Positions 25,691 to 35,958 are shown, counted from the first letter of the stretch. The stretch: DNA of 64,000 nt from Algimonas arctica (GCF_014652695.1 NZ_BMZH01000003.1:98501-162500); one strand, 5' to 3'. The notes: generated from the sequence alone by a model not told the origin. Made by a program: numbers and translations.

Positions 25691-28600
25691 ATGTCCAATC
25701 TAAACCTGAAGCAGCTTCTGCTCTGCTCGTCATTGCTGGTTGGGGCCAGCTTTGCCTCATCGGGGATCGCATTCGCACAAGATGCTGATCCAGAACTTGA
25801 AAACACTGACGCGGAAGTGCTTCTGATTGAAGATGAAGATCTTCTTGACGACGAATCTGCTGACACAGTTGTCGTCACAGGTTCACGCATTAAACGTGAT
25901 GCGTTCACAAGCATCTCACCGCTTCAGGTGATTTCAACTGAATTAGCCCAAGATGTTGGTCTGTTTGACCCAGCTTCTATTCTTCAGCGCTCCGAAGCGG
26001 CTTCTGGCCAGCAAATCGACGCGACATTCCAAGGCTTCGTTCTGGACAATGGTCCGGGCTCACAAACACTGAACATCCGCGGCCTTGGCGCTGACCGGAC
26101 GCTTCTGCTGTTGAATGGTCGTCGTATTGCTCCTGCCGGTGTTGAAGGCGCGCCTTCCAGCCCGTCAATCAACTTGCTGCCTGGTTCCCTGATTGAACGT
26201 TATGACCTGCTGCTCGACGGCGCGTCATCCATCTATGGTTCTGACGCGGTTGCTGGTGTGGGTAACGTAATCCTGCGCAAAGACTTTGAAGGCTTGGAAG
26301 TCTTCGGTTCAGGCAACTACAACCCACGCGGGGGCGGCGACGATTATACTGTCAGCGCATCTTGGGGCAAAAACTCAGACCGTGGCTTCTTCGGCGTTGG
26401 CGCTGAATATGACTTCCGCGACGAAGTTAAGATTTCAGACCGTGACTTCCTTGCTGGTTGTGACACACATTACGAAATCTCTGAAAGCGGCGAAATCCGG
26501 ACTGTCGGTATTTCTGACCGTCTGATTGTTGAAGACCGGACGCCTGGCGTCACAGTGTCCGATAATGCCTGCAAAGTTTCAGGTATTTCCGGCCGTATCT
26601 TCAACCCATTCACAAACCTTGGGTCAATCTACTACACACCCAACGCTGGCAACTCCGGCATTCCTAACTTTGATGAGTCCACAGGCGGCTTCGGCGATGT
26701 CGATGCCAACGGCGACGGCATCCGTGATGTTGACTTCCAAAATGTCAACGTCAACGGATCTAATGCTGACCGTACATTCATCAGTGAACAAAAGCGCATC
26801 AGCATCATGGCGTTTGGTGAATATACGCTTGAAGGCGAAGCTAACATCACACCGTTCTTCGAAGCGCTCTATACGCGCGCTGAAGTGGGTGCGGATAATA
26901 CTGGTGCCCCACAGCTGTTCCCGTATGTGACAATGGCGAACCCGTTCAACCCATGTAATATCGGGACTGGCGTCGATTGTCGTGCGGCACAAAATGCAGG
27001 CGGCTTGTTCGCTAACAACCTCAGCACTGGCTTCTCGACACCCGTTATTCCTATTGTCGCTATCCGCGGTGATCGGAGTAACTTTGATGTTACGCAAGAA
27101 CAGACACGTATCGTCGGCGGTATCAAAGGCGATATCCCTTGGATGAATGTCGGCCCATTGAACGACTGGACCTTTGAAGTTTCCGGGACTTATTCCCGTT
27201 CAGATGGTGAATCGACTCGTCTCGGTATTCGCGAAGACAAGTTGGCTTTGGCTTTGGGTATCGACCCGACGTTCGATTTTGATGGCGACGGCATTGTTGA
27301 TAACAATGGCGACGGCATTGCAGATGATTATGATAATAACGTCAACTTCGGTGTGACCTTTGGCGCGCCTATTGTCGGGGTCAACACGCCCGCAGGTGTC
27401 ATCAACCCTTGTGATGCTTCGGCCCTCTCAAACCCTAGTTTGGCGATGGCCGATCTGACGGCGGGCTGTGTCCCGGTCAATCTGTTCGCCGATAGCGTCC
27501 TTGGTGCTGCGATTGGTGATTTCGAAACGCAAGCTGAACGTGACTATGTGTTCGGTCGTCGTGATTTCGACACCATTTATGAGCAAACGATCTTCAATGG
27601 TATGGTAACTGGTCAGGTCGGCAAAACTGCTGCCGGTCCAATCGGTGTTGCTGCGGGCTTTGAAATCCGCACAGACAAGATCGATTCACGCCCATCATTG
27701 GTTGCTGAAAACGGTTTGTTCTTCGGGTTCTTCTCTGACTCGGGTGCTCAAGGTGAAAAAACCATCAAGGAAATTTTCGCCGAGGTCGATATTCCATTGA
27801 TCGCTGATTATCCTTTGTTCGAGCAACTTGACGTTAACATTTCAGGTCGTTTCACGGATGAAGAGTTTTACGGTTCGGCCGGAACATATTCGATCAAAGG
27901 CGGCTGGCGTCCCGTGACACCACTCTTGCTGAAAGCAAGCTATGGTACGTCATACCGTGCGCCGAACCTGCGTGAAAACTTCTTGGCCGGACAATCCGGG
28001 TTCAATACAATCTTTGACCCGTGTGCCGTCCCCAATGATGCTTTCATCACTGGTGTTTATAACGCCTCTGAAGATACGCGTGATGCTACAACTTTGGCTA
28101 ACTGTCGCCGTGAAGGACGTGACCCACTTACAGTCGGTACCGATCCTCTTGGTAACCTTTTGGGCACGCAACAAAGTGCGAGTGTCGAAATTTCAGCAGG
28201 TGGTTCACTGGACCTAGAGCCAGAGACTTCCACGTCTTTCACAACTGGTTTTGCCTTCACGCAACCATTCTTTGAAAGCTTCGATTTCGACTTCAACATG
28301 AACTATTATGACATCAAAGTTACGGGGGCTGTTATTGAGCCGTCCGGCGCTTTCATTGTTAATGATTGCTTCTCACGTGATGACGGAACTCGCTCACCAT
28401 TCTGTGGACGTATCCAAACGGGTGGCGCGCGTAGCTTGGTCAGCTTTGTCTCAGGCGGCTTTATCAACCAGGACGAAGAAATAGTCCGTGGTCTCGATAT
28501 TAACTCACGCTTTGGTTATGAGTTCACAGCCTTTGACCAGCCGCTTGATTTTGGTCTGAACGTTCGGGCCAACAAGTTGCTGGAACGCAGTAGCCTCTTC

Positions 28601-29053
28601 GTTGACGATACAGGTGAAGAGCTGTTTGACGAAGATGCCGGTGAGTTTGGCTTCCCAGAGTGGACCGGAACAACGACAGCGACGCTGGATTGGAAAGACT
28701 TCCGTCTGACTTGGCAAGCGCGTTACATCGGTAAAGTCGAGCAACAAGCTGACGGTATCGACCCGTTCAGTGACGTGTTTGATACACGCGGCACAGGGTT
28801 CTTCTCTGATACGTGTGCAAACGGTGAGTTCTGTCGTGATGTCGGTTTCGCCGATGATTACATGACCCACACAGTCGCTTTGCGTTATCGTGCGGATACA
28901 TGGACCCTTCGTGGCGGTGTTTCGAACGTCTTTGACAAAGAGCCACCCCTGGTTGACAGCAATGAAGTTCTCGCAATTTCCAACACACCAATCGGAAATG
29001 GCTACGACCTTGACGGTCGTGAGTTCTTCATCTCGATGAACAAACAGTTCTAG
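25691..29053 (+). CDS. TonB-dependent receptor
   Basis: A 1120-residue outer-membrane receptor. It has a signal peptide (to about residue 30), then a short acidic stretch and a TonB box (ADTVVVTGSRI). The plug follows (about 60-190) with LNIRGLGADRTLLLLNGRR and DGASSIYGSDAVAGVGNVIL, then a large 22-strand-type barrel ending in Phe (FFISMNKQF). Two Asp/Gly-rich loops, one near residue 340 (DVDANGDGIRD) and one near 528-545 (DFDGDGIVDNNGDGIADD), look like calcium-binding thrombospondin-3-type repeats in extracellular loops. Substrate is unknown; such receptors in this group import peptides, oligosaccharides or siderophores. An S9 peptidase follows and supports peptide uptake. A strong terminator closes the gene. 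Confidence 0.96.
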   Translation: MSNLNLKQLLLCSSLLVGASFASSGIAFAQDADPELENTDAEVLLIEDEDLLDDESADTVVVTGSRIKRDAFTSISPLQVISTELAQDVGLFDPASILQRSEAASGQQIDATFQGFVLDNGPGSQTLNIRGLGADRTLLLLNGRRIAPAGVEGAPSSPSINLLPGSLIERYDLLLDGASSIYGSDAVAGVGNVILRKDFEGLEVFGSGNYNPRGGGDDYTVSASWGKNSDRGFFGVGAEYDFRDEVKISDRDFLAGCDTHYEISESGEIRTVGISDRLIVEDRTPGVTVSDNACKVSGISGRIFNPFTNLGSIYYTPNAGNSGIPNFDESTGGFGDVDANGDGIRDVDFQNVNVNGSNADRTFISEQKRISIMAFGEYTLEGEANITPFFEALYTRAEVGADNTGAPQLFPYVTMANPFNPCNIGTGVDCRAAQNAGGLFANNLSTGFSTPVIPIVAIRGDRSNFDVTQEQTRIVGGIKGDIPWMNVGPLNDWTFEVSGTYSRSDGESTRLGIREDKLALALGIDPTFDFDGDGIVDNNGDGIADDYDNNVNFGVTFGAPIVGVNTPAGVINPCDASALSNPSLAMADLTAGCVPVNLFADSVLGAAIGDFETQAERDYVFGRRDFDTIYEQTIFNGMVTGQVGKTAAGPIGVAAGFEIRTDKIDSRPSLVAENGLFFGFFSDSGAQGEKTIKEIFAEVDIPLIADYPLFEQLDVNISGRFTDEEFYGSAGTYSIKGGWRPVTPLLLKASYGTSYRAPNLRENFLAGQSGFNTIFDPCAVPNDAFITGVYNASEDTRDATTLANCRREGRDPLTVGTDPLGNLLGTQQSASVEISAGGSLDLEPETSTSFTTGFAFTQPFFESFDFDFNMNYYDIKVTGAVIEPSGAFIVNDCFSRDDGTRSPFCGRIQTGGARSLVSFVSGGFINQDEEIVRGLDINSRFGYEFTAFDQPLDFGLNVRANKLLERSSLFVDDTGEELFDEDAGEFGFPEWTGTTTATLDWKDFRLTWQARYIGKVEQQADGIDPFSDVFDTRGTGFFSDTCANGEFCRDVGFADDYMTHTVALRYRADTWTLRGGVSNVFDKEPPLVDSNEVLAISNTPIGNGYDLDGREFFISMNKQF

Positions 29054-29078
29054 TCCTTAGGGATTAAGACGACTATTT

Positions 29079-29109
29079 AGGGTCCCAGCCTCAGGCTGGG
29101 GCCCTTTTT
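29079..29109 (+). terminator. Intrinsic terminator after the TonB receptor
   Basis: Stem CCCAGCC / GGCTGGG around TCA, extended by AGGG / CCCT, followed by TTTTT. Confidence 0.92.
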
Positions 29110-29219
29110 CGTGGCCGACAGGCAGAATTTGCTGTGATTACGATGTAATATCGCCTCAAAGTATCTTGCTTCCACTCTGGACTGTGCCAAATTGCAGGCC
29201 AATTGCCGGAGAAACACCT

Positions 29220-31175
29220 ATGAAATCGATCCTCTTATCCTGTGTTGCTGCTATGGGCATGGTTGCCCTGCCGGCAACGATCGCGTCCGCCAAGGTCAGC
29301 AAGCCCTACCCAATGGAATATTGGGCTGCGCCAAATTTCATGAGCAGCGTTTCATTGTCTCCCGATGGGAAACGTGTCGCTTTCATCAAAGCGGAAAGCC
29401 AGATGGGTGATAATATTATCGAGATCTATGAAACCGCGAATATGAAGAAAAAGCCTCTTCGCGTCGGCGCCGACACCATGGAAATCCAACAATTCAGCTG
29501 GGTGAGTGACCGCGATTTAATCGTCGTTTTTAACAAACAAGTCAGTAAAAAAATCAAAGGCTTCAACCGAGGCGCTTTTAAATCCAAAGTGGCATTGTTT
29601 TCGATAAAATCTAAGAAGTTTGAAGAACTTAACGACGATAACTTTGCAATCTCTTTTGTCTCTCCTTTGATTGACAAACCCAATAAAGTTTTGGTGACGT
29701 TTCAAGAGGCCCGAGAGGGCAAATCCCGTCGCGCGGCCAATTACTATGAATATGACCTTAAAACGGGCAGCAAGAAACTTGTGCTCAAGGGCAACCAAGA
29801 ACTGTTTGGATACCGTTTTGATAAAGACGGCAACCCGCGTTTTGCCAGCAAATTCGATCAAGGGTCGGAAGAGTTTGTCTACTTATGGCGCCCTGTCGAC
29901 GGCGGTGGTTGGGAAGAGTATCACCGTATAAAACGCGATAGTTTTGAAAACTTCTCCTATGCTGGAATCATCAAAGACGAGCCAGACATGGTCTATGTCA
30001 TCGCTCACAACGGCGAAGACCGGGAAGGGCTTTACAAGTTCAATCTTCGGACCAAACAATTTGGTGAGCTCGTTTTCCGTCACCCTGAAGTCGAGCTTGG
30101 GGGAACAACTCGCCACTCAAACGCTTGGACACGGGCCGGTGAAGTGACGGGTGTGACTTACGGAACCGATAAAACTTATACAGAGTATTTCGACGCCGAA
30201 GAAGAAGCCATCGTTAACCAGTTTACGGCGGCAATTCCGAATGCCCACCGTGTTCGTCTGTCAAGCCGATCGCGAGACGGTAACGTCGTTGTGGTTACAA
30301 ACTCCGGTCCACGCGACCCTGGCTCTTACTACCTTTATAATAATGGGGCGTTCTCAAAACTGGGCAGTGTCAATGCCTTGCTCGAACCTGAGCAGCTCTC
30401 GGATGTTGAATATATCACGTATCAAGCTCGCGATGGCAAAACCATTCGTGGCTATGTCACCCGTCCGAACGGTCCCGGACCGCACCCTCTAGTCGTCATG
30501 CCACACGGCGGTCCTTTCGTCGGAGAAGTCGTCGGTTGGGATGACTGGGGACAAATGCTGGCCAACAATGGCTACATGGTCTTGCAACCGCAATATCGCG
30601 GCTCCACCAATTACGGCCTTGATTTCTACAAAGCGGCTTTCATCAACGGCGGTGAAGGGGGCGGTAAAATGCAAGATGATAAGGATGATGGCGTCCAATA
30701 CCTAATTGACAAGGGTGAGGTCTCTGCCGACCGCGTCGCAATGTTTGGCTGGTCTTATGGCGGTTACGCAGCCCTAATTGCGGCGGCTCGTGAGCCCAAC
30801 ATCTATCAATGTGTCATCGCAGGCGCGGCCGTGGCGGATAATCAGCAACAAGTGAACTATTATCGAAACGGCATCCGAGGTTCGCAGCGTGTCGAGCAAT
30901 TGGCCATGTGGGATGACTCCGTCAGTCCAATCGAAGAGGTGAGCAAGGTCAATGTACCCATGCTCCTTATCCACGGCTCCGTTGATCAACGGGTAGTTGT
31001 CAGCCACTCTAAAAAGTATGTTGATGAGCTCGAGAAATACGGCAAGGATTTCGAATATATCGAATTGGAAAATGCCGATCACTTCTCAAACACGCTCGAT
31101 TACGATCACAAAATGTTGGCCTATCCACGGATGATGGACTTCCTCAAAAAAGATTGTGGTCCGGGCGGGCTGTAG
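29220..31175 (+). CDS. Secreted S9-family (prolyl oligopeptidase-type) peptidase
   Basis: A 651-residue serine peptidase with a signal peptide (MKSILLSCVAAMGMVALP, then ASAK near residue 22). The N-terminal half is a beta-propeller-type domain and the C-terminal half an alpha/beta hydrolase. The triad is Ser512 (GWSYGGYAA), Asp589 (GSVDQRV) and His621 (ADHFSN). It belongs to the dipeptidyl/acylaminoacyl-peptidase group and probably trims peptides in the periplasm. ATG at 29220 has GGAGAAA upstream, whereas the frame's earlier TTG precedes no signal peptide. It follows the TonB receptor behind a terminator, so it has its own promoter but a likely shared role. Confidence 0.94.
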   Translation: MKSILLSCVAAMGMVALPATIASAKVSKPYPMEYWAAPNFMSSVSLSPDGKRVAFIKAESQMGDNIIEIYETANMKKKPLRVGADTMEIQQFSWVSDRDLIVVFNKQVSKKIKGFNRGAFKSKVALFSIKSKKFEELNDDNFAISFVSPLIDKPNKVLVTFQEAREGKSRRAANYYEYDLKTGSKKLVLKGNQELFGYRFDKDGNPRFASKFDQGSEEFVYLWRPVDGGGWEEYHRIKRDSFENFSYAGIIKDEPDMVYVIAHNGEDREGLYKFNLRTKQFGELVFRHPEVELGGTTRHSNAWTRAGEVTGVTYGTDKTYTEYFDAEEEAIVNQFTAAIPNAHRVRLSSRSRDGNVVVVTNSGPRDPGSYYLYNNGAFSKLGSVNALLEPEQLSDVEYITYQARDGKTIRGYVTRPNGPGPHPLVVMPHGGPFVGEVVGWDDWGQMLANNGYMVLQPQYRGSTNYGLDFYKAAFINGGEGGGKMQDDKDDGVQYLIDKGEVSADRVAMFGWSYGGYAALIAAAREPNIYQCVIAGAAVADNQQQVNYYRNGIRGSQRVEQLAMWDDSVSPIEEVSKVNVPMLLIHGSVDQRVVVSHSKKYVDELEKYGKDFEYIELENADHFSNTLDYDHKMLAYPRMMDFLKKDCGPGGL

Positions 31176-31199
31176 GCTTCGTTCAACACTCATCACAAC

Positions 31200-31228
31200 A
31201 CGCGCCTCTCGGGGCGCGTTTTTTTTTG
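31200..31228 (+). terminator. Intrinsic terminator after the S9 peptidase
   Basis: ACGCGCC (31200-31206) and GGCGCGT (31213-31219) pair perfectly, followed by a run of at least eight T. Confidence 0.94.
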
Positions 31229-31305
31229 CGCGCAATGCAGATGGCGGCGTTACTGCGCCGCGCCTAATCCCTATCGCTGCGCAGATAGATTGATATGTAG
31301 GCGCT

Positions 31306-32466
31306 ATGGCAGTGCGATTCATCCACACAGCTGATTGGCAGCTAGGCAAGCCGTTTGGTCGGTTTGATGATGCTTTGGCCGGTCGACTGACTGCAGAGCG
31401 CCAAGAGGTGATCACCCGGATTGCCGACACGGCCCGCACACAGAACGCGCCGCATGTTATTGTCGCCGGCGATGTCTGGGACAATGCCGCCCCGAATAAT
31501 GCCGTCCTGCGCCAGCCGCTCGATATTATGGGAGAGCAGCCCGACATTACTTGGTGGCTGATGCCCGGCAATCATGATGTCGACGGGGCCGATAGTCTCT
31601 GGGACCGGGTCGCCGCAATCGCCCCGCCGAATTTGCGCGTTTTACGCACGGCCGAACCGATCCAAATGACGCCAGACACATGGTTGCTCCCGGCTCCGTG
31701 GCAGCGCTTGCATCACGGGCGTGACCTAACAGATTGGATGGACGGCGCCGAGACGCCCGCAGGGGCGATCCGTATCGGTATAGCGCACGGGTCGATAAAA
31801 ACGTTCGGGACCCAACATGAGGGAACGAATTCCGGCGAAAGCGATGCCATCATTCCCCCTGACCGCGCGACCCGGGCTCGGCTGGATTATCTCGCACTCG
31901 GGGATTGGCATGCGCGCGCCGCCATCAACCCCCGCACCCATTATTCCGGCACGCCAGAGCCCGACCGTTTCAAAACCGGATCCCGCGGCCAAGTCCTGCT
32001 GGTCGAGATCGACGCGCCCGGCGCAGAGCCTCGCGTCACCGACATTCCGACAGCGGCGTTCGATTGGCCCGTCATTGATGCCCCGCTTCGCGTCGAAGCA
32101 ATTTCGGACACGCTTAAACAGATCACGGATCACGTACAAAGCGGGCGCGCCGAACGGTACACATTGGCCGAAATCACCCTGTCGGGCGAAACGACGGTGC
32201 AAGACTGGACGCTGTTAGACGCATTTATCGACGACCTGTCCGGGCGCTGCGCCTATCTTGATCTGCGCGGGACGTCGACTGTCGCATTGAAAGTCGTGAC
32301 GGAGGACATCGAAGCCCTCGACGCACAAGGCTCGGTTCGACAGACAGCCGAGCAGCTCAAAGCCCGGCGTGAAGACCCTGCCCTCAGCCAAGCCGACCGC
32401 GATATTGCCGCAGACGCGCTACGCTTGCTGTTCTCTTTCGCGGCCACGGATCAGTCCCAGTCATGA
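31306..32466 (+). CDS. SbcD/YhaO-like DNA repair exonuclease
   Basis: A 386-residue calcineurin-type phosphoesterase. The metal-site motifs are HTADWQLG (Asp10), GDVWD (55-59), GNHD (88-91) and LGDWHA. At the position where Mre11 and SbcD usually have His (DWHLG) this protein has Gln12, a variant I associate with the YhaO-like branch. Together with the SMC-type ATPase encoded 10 bases downstream it should form a nuclease that trims DNA ends or hairpins. The C-terminal third serves as the partner-binding part. It is first in a two-gene operon with its own promoter behind the terminator of the previous gene. Confidence 0.9.
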   Translation: MAVRFIHTADWQLGKPFGRFDDALAGRLTAERQEVITRIADTARTQNAPHVIVAGDVWDNAAPNNAVLRQPLDIMGEQPDITWWLMPGNHDVDGADSLWDRVAAIAPPNLRVLRTAEPIQMTPDTWLLPAPWQRLHHGRDLTDWMDGAETPAGAIRIGIAHGSIKTFGTQHEGTNSGESDAIIPPDRATRARLDYLALGDWHARAAINPRTHYSGTPEPDRFKTGSRGQVLLVEIDAPGAEPRVTDIPTAAFDWPVIDAPLRVEAISDTLKQITDHVQSGRAERYTLAEITLSGETTVQDWTLLDAFIDDLSGRCAYLDLRGTSTVALKVVTEDIEALDAQGSVRQTAEQLKARREDPALSQADRDIAADALRLLFSFAATDQSQS

Positions 32467-32476
32467 GAGACACGGT

Positions 32477-35086
32477 ATGAGGATCGACGCGTTCCGCTTT
32501 CGCCATGTCGGCCCCTTCGGGGCAGACGGCATTGAGGTGTCGGGCTTTCGCCCCGGCCTGAATGTCATCGCGGAACATAATGAGCGCGGAAAATCCAGCC
32601 TGCTGGCGGCGTTAGAAACTGTGCTGTTCCTTCCGCATACGAGCTGGAAGGGTGACGCCAAACGATTACAACGCAATGACGGCGCCCCCGTTGGCGAAGT
32701 TGATTTTACCCATGCGGGGCGCGCCTATCGGCTCGTTAAACGTTTCGTCAAATCCCGCCATACCGAACTCATCGACCTGACAAGCGGCACGATTGTCGCC
32801 ACGAAACGCGAAGCCGAGGAACGGGTCGGCGAGATGCTCGGCCTCAACTCCACGGCGCGCGGCCCGTCCGGGCTTCTGTGGGTCCGCCAAGGTGACAGCA
32901 TGGACCAAGCGCAAGATGATGGGCAAGTGGCCTCGCGTCTTGAAAGCGAGCTTTCAACCTTAGTCGGCGGCGAACGCGCACGCGCTTATTTAGACCGAAC
33001 CGAAACAGAGCTTTATGCGCTTCTGACCGCGACAGGGCGGGTTAAGACAGGCGGACCGTTGGCGTTGGCCGAAGACGCGCTCGCCACGACCGAGTCCAAT
33101 TTAGAGGTGGCGCGCACGGCTCAATCAGCAACCCGACAAATGGGGCTAGACCTCGCCCGCGTCCTCGAACAAATTGCCGTTACGGAGACACAAGGCGATA
33201 CGAATACAGAAATCACCCAACTCAAAGATGCGCGCGCAGCGCTCGACAAAGCCCGGATTGCCCGCAGCGAGCTTGACCGCCTGACTGAGCTACTCGCCCG
33301 GCTGCAAGCCGAAACCGAACGCGCCGATGCCAAACTCGCGGCGCATTTGGCCGCCACCAAAGCCTTGGATGACGCGCAAACCGATATTGATAATATCAGC
33401 AGCGCCGTGACCGCTTTGTCCACCCGAAAAGCCGATGTACTAACACACCTCACCGGTCTCTCGGATCATCTGCAGGGGCTCGAAGCGCGCCGTGCCACCC
33501 TCTCAAAATTAGACGCCGATCAGGCAACTCGTGAAAGGCTCATCGACCGCAACGCCGCCTTACAAGCCGTGATCGTCAATCTTGAGGCGCTCGACATCGT
33601 CATCGACACGCGCGCCAGCCATGTTGCGCAGCGTGATGCCCTGCCCCTCATCGACCGAACCGCGCTGGACCGGATGGATCAGCTAAGGCGAACCTTAGAT
33701 CAAACACAGACGGCTTTGGCCCATGTAGACTCCACACTCCTGGTTGATTTCGCCCCCGACATTGTTGCCACAATCGGCGACACCGTTGTAACGAACGGCC
33801 CCATTCAGCTTAACGCAACGACAGCCCTTACAATCGCCGGGGTCGGCACAATCATATTGGCTGCACCGGAAGCTGAAACTCTGCGCGCCACATTAACGCA
33901 GACGCAAGACGCCTTAGAGGCGCTCTTCGAAGCGCTTGGCGTATCATCGCCCGAAGAGGCCGCCGCCGCGCTGCACCGTCGTAAAGATATTATGGATGAT
34001 ATTGCTCTGATTGACCGAAAAATCACCCTCATTGCCCCGGATGGGCGCGACGCGCTGATCGATGCGCGTGACCGATTGCAGGGCGAGATTGACCGGCTTG
34101 CGGGTATGTTAAACGATATGCCCGTTGATGAGGTGAAGATCGATGGCGTCGCGCTTGAAGCGACCTTGGCGCAAACGCGGGGTGAACAACGCGCCGCGCA
34201 AACGACGCTCAGTGAAATTGACCGTGAACTCGCCACCTTACAAGAACGTCTCAACACGCGGCGGCGCGATCTGGCGAGTGCACCCGATACGGCAACGCCT
34301 GCTAAACGAAAAGAAAACTACGGCGCATTAGCCGCCGCGGCCGCAAGTCTGGCGACACAAGTCGAAACCGCCAAAACCACTCTAAACGATACGCGCGCCC
34401 AAGGCCCCTCCGACCCCGCGCTGTTTGAGGCCCGGATCAAGCGGTTGAGCGATGTTGCGCGCACCCGGACGGAAACACTTTCGCGTTTGCGTATAGACGC
34501 CGCCGAGCTGGCCGCGCGCCGTCGGGAAAGTTTCGAGCAACGCGACCCCGACGCCGAAGTGACGCGCCTTGAAGACCGAGCCGTGCAGCTGATGGATACG
34601 GTCGACCGTCACCGCAAACGCGCGGCCGCCCTGAGCTTACTGCGCGATACGCTCAAGGACTCGCAGCGCAGCTTACAAGATCAATATACTGATCCGGTGC
34701 GGCAAGAGTTACTCCCCCTGCTCCGGCTTGTGATTGATGGGGCGGATGTGGAACTCAGCGAAACGCTCGGCGCCCAAGGGCTTATGCGGGACGGTCGCGA
34801 CGATTCGTTGGAACGTCTCTCCGGCGGAACACAGGAACAGATTGCAATTTTAACGCGCCTAGCCTTTGCGCGCCTGCTCACCAAGGGCGGACAGCCCTGC
34901 CCCGTCATTCTCGATGACGCATTAGTTTATGCGGATGACAGGCGGCGGGGACGCATGTTTGATGTGATGCATTATGTCACCAGCGGCGACGATCCGTTGC
35001 AATTGCTCTATCTGTCCTGCCACGAAGCCAATGCCAATGAGCTGGGCGGAAACCGCCTAACGCTCAAACCTTGGGTGGATTCCTAA
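32477..35086 (+). CDS. SbcC/YhaN-like SMC-type ATPase
   Basis: An 869-residue ATPase with the split-head plan of Rad50/SbcC: an N-terminal Walker A (NERGKSS, 35-41), long coiled-coil arms (about 170-770, rich in Ala, Leu, Arg and Glu heptads), and a C-terminal ABC signature LSGGTQEQIA with Walker B VILDDALVY. The head is most like YhaN-type AAA proteins. The arm lacks a clear CxxC zinc hook. ATG at 32477 is chosen because it starts exactly at the family N-terminus (MRIDAFRFRHVGPF) and falls 10 bases after the nuclease stop. The pair acts on DNA ends in repair. Its last four bases overlap the convergent next gene. Confidence 0.9.
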   Translation: MRIDAFRFRHVGPFGADGIEVSGFRPGLNVIAEHNERGKSSLLAALETVLFLPHTSWKGDAKRLQRNDGAPVGEVDFTHAGRAYRLVKRFVKSRHTELIDLTSGTIVATKREAEERVGEMLGLNSTARGPSGLLWVRQGDSMDQAQDDGQVASRLESELSTLVGGERARAYLDRTETELYALLTATGRVKTGGPLALAEDALATTESNLEVARTAQSATRQMGLDLARVLEQIAVTETQGDTNTEITQLKDARAALDKARIARSELDRLTELLARLQAETERADAKLAAHLAATKALDDAQTDIDNISSAVTALSTRKADVLTHLTGLSDHLQGLEARRATLSKLDADQATRERLIDRNAALQAVIVNLEALDIVIDTRASHVAQRDALPLIDRTALDRMDQLRRTLDQTQTALAHVDSTLLVDFAPDIVATIGDTVVTNGPIQLNATTALTIAGVGTIILAAPEAETLRATLTQTQDALEALFEALGVSSPEEAAAALHRRKDIMDDIALIDRKITLIAPDGRDALIDARDRLQGEIDRLAGMLNDMPVDEVKIDGVALEATLAQTRGEQRAAQTTLSEIDRELATLQERLNTRRRDLASAPDTATPAKRKENYGALAAAAASLATQVETAKTTLNDTRAQGPSDPALFEARIKRLSDVARTRTETLSRLRIDAAELAARRRESFEQRDPDAEVTRLEDRAVQLMDTVDRHRKRAAALSLLRDTLKDSQRSLQDQYTDPVRQELLPLLRLVIDGADVELSETLGAQGLMRDGRDDSLERLSGGTQEQIAILTRLAFARLLTKGGQPCPVILDDALVYADDRRRGRMFDVMHYVTSGDDPLQLLYLSCHEANANELGGNRLTLKPWVDS

Positions 35087-35958
35087 GCGCTGAGAATAAG
35101 CGCTTCCGCCGCCTTACCAATCCGGCGCAGCCCTATTTCCAGCTCGCCGACAGGCATCGACAGCACCGGCATACAGGTCTTGTTGACGTCGACAATATAG
35201 AGCCGCCCGCCTTCTGAGTAATCCCGCAAAACGTCCATCGATCCAAAATCGAGTCCCATTGCGGCGCAAAACTGCGTAATCAATTGGCGTTCTTCTCTGC
35301 TGAATGTCGTATCCGGGTCGCGCAATGTCGTTTCCAGATAGACCGCCTGAAAGCGCGATTCACAGGCTTTTTCCTTACGAAAAACCTGCACTACGACCCC
35401 GCCCACGCAGGCGCAGCGTAAGTCCTCCGTCACCCCCTTGCGGACAGTGCTTTCGACCGGGTGTTGATAGACACAATCCACAAGCGGCGCACTCAGCGGG
35501 CCTTGCACAATCTGTCCGTCATGCAGGCCGTTCCCATCTGATTTTTGCACCATCGGGCCGAGATGGGTCAACGGGTCGAGGGTCAGGGGATAGCCAAACA
35601 CGGCCTCGAACACGCGCCCGACATGCGCCTTGGAAATATCGGTCGCGAGTACATTGAGCAGCTTTGCTTGTGTGTGCGGCAAGGTGACATCTGACACAGT
35701 CCGATCATCAAAAATCATCACCGCATCGGCAGTTTTCAAATCGCGTGTCAAACGGATGCCCGTTCCGGCTAGCGCCAGCGGCAGCGTGTACCACGGTCCA
35801 GCGGGCTGCGGATAATAAGCGATTGTTCCGCGCTTTGCGGGGCGCGACATCCGGTGGCGAAACTGCAGATAGGGCACGATCCAGAGACCCCGCAACACGC
35901 TGCGATCCCATGTGATGCGCCCGCCCACAGTCCGCCAATAATCCAGCCATCGCTTCAT
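35083..35958 (-). CDS. ATP-grasp-like protein of unknown substrate
   Basis: A 291-residue soluble protein. The C-terminal part, GLDFGSMDVLRDYSEGGRLY followed by IVDVNKTCMPVL, has the D-x-N-K/T pattern of the ATP-grasp metal-binding strand, and the middle part (CVGGVVVQVFRKEKA) looks like the ATP-grasp lysine strand. Such enzymes join a carboxylate to an amine or thiol using ATP. The N-terminus (YLQFRHRMSRPAKRGTIAYY) is not recognised. No biosynthetic partner is adjacent, so the substrate is open. It is convergent with the SMC ATPase gene. Confidence 0.6.
   Translation of the reverse strand: MKRWLDYWRTVGGRITWDRSVLRGLWIVPYLQFRHRMSRPAKRGTIAYYPQPAGPWYTLPLALAGTGIRLTRDLKTADAVMIFDDRTVSDVTLPHTQAKLLNVLATDISKAHVGRVFEAVFGYPLTLDPLTHLGPMVQKSDGNGLHDGQIVQGPLSAPLVDCVYQHPVESTVRKGVTEDLRCACVGGVVVQVFRKEKACESRFQAVYLETTLRDPDTTFSREERQLITQFCAAMGLDFGSMDVLRDYSEGGRLYIVDVNKTCMPVLSMPVGELEIGLRRIGKAAEALILSA

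Noticed and set aside
25977..28991. Antisense and shifted frames inside the TonB receptor gene
   Set aside because: They are shadows of a long, well-supported gene with regular codon use and carry no ribosome binding sites.
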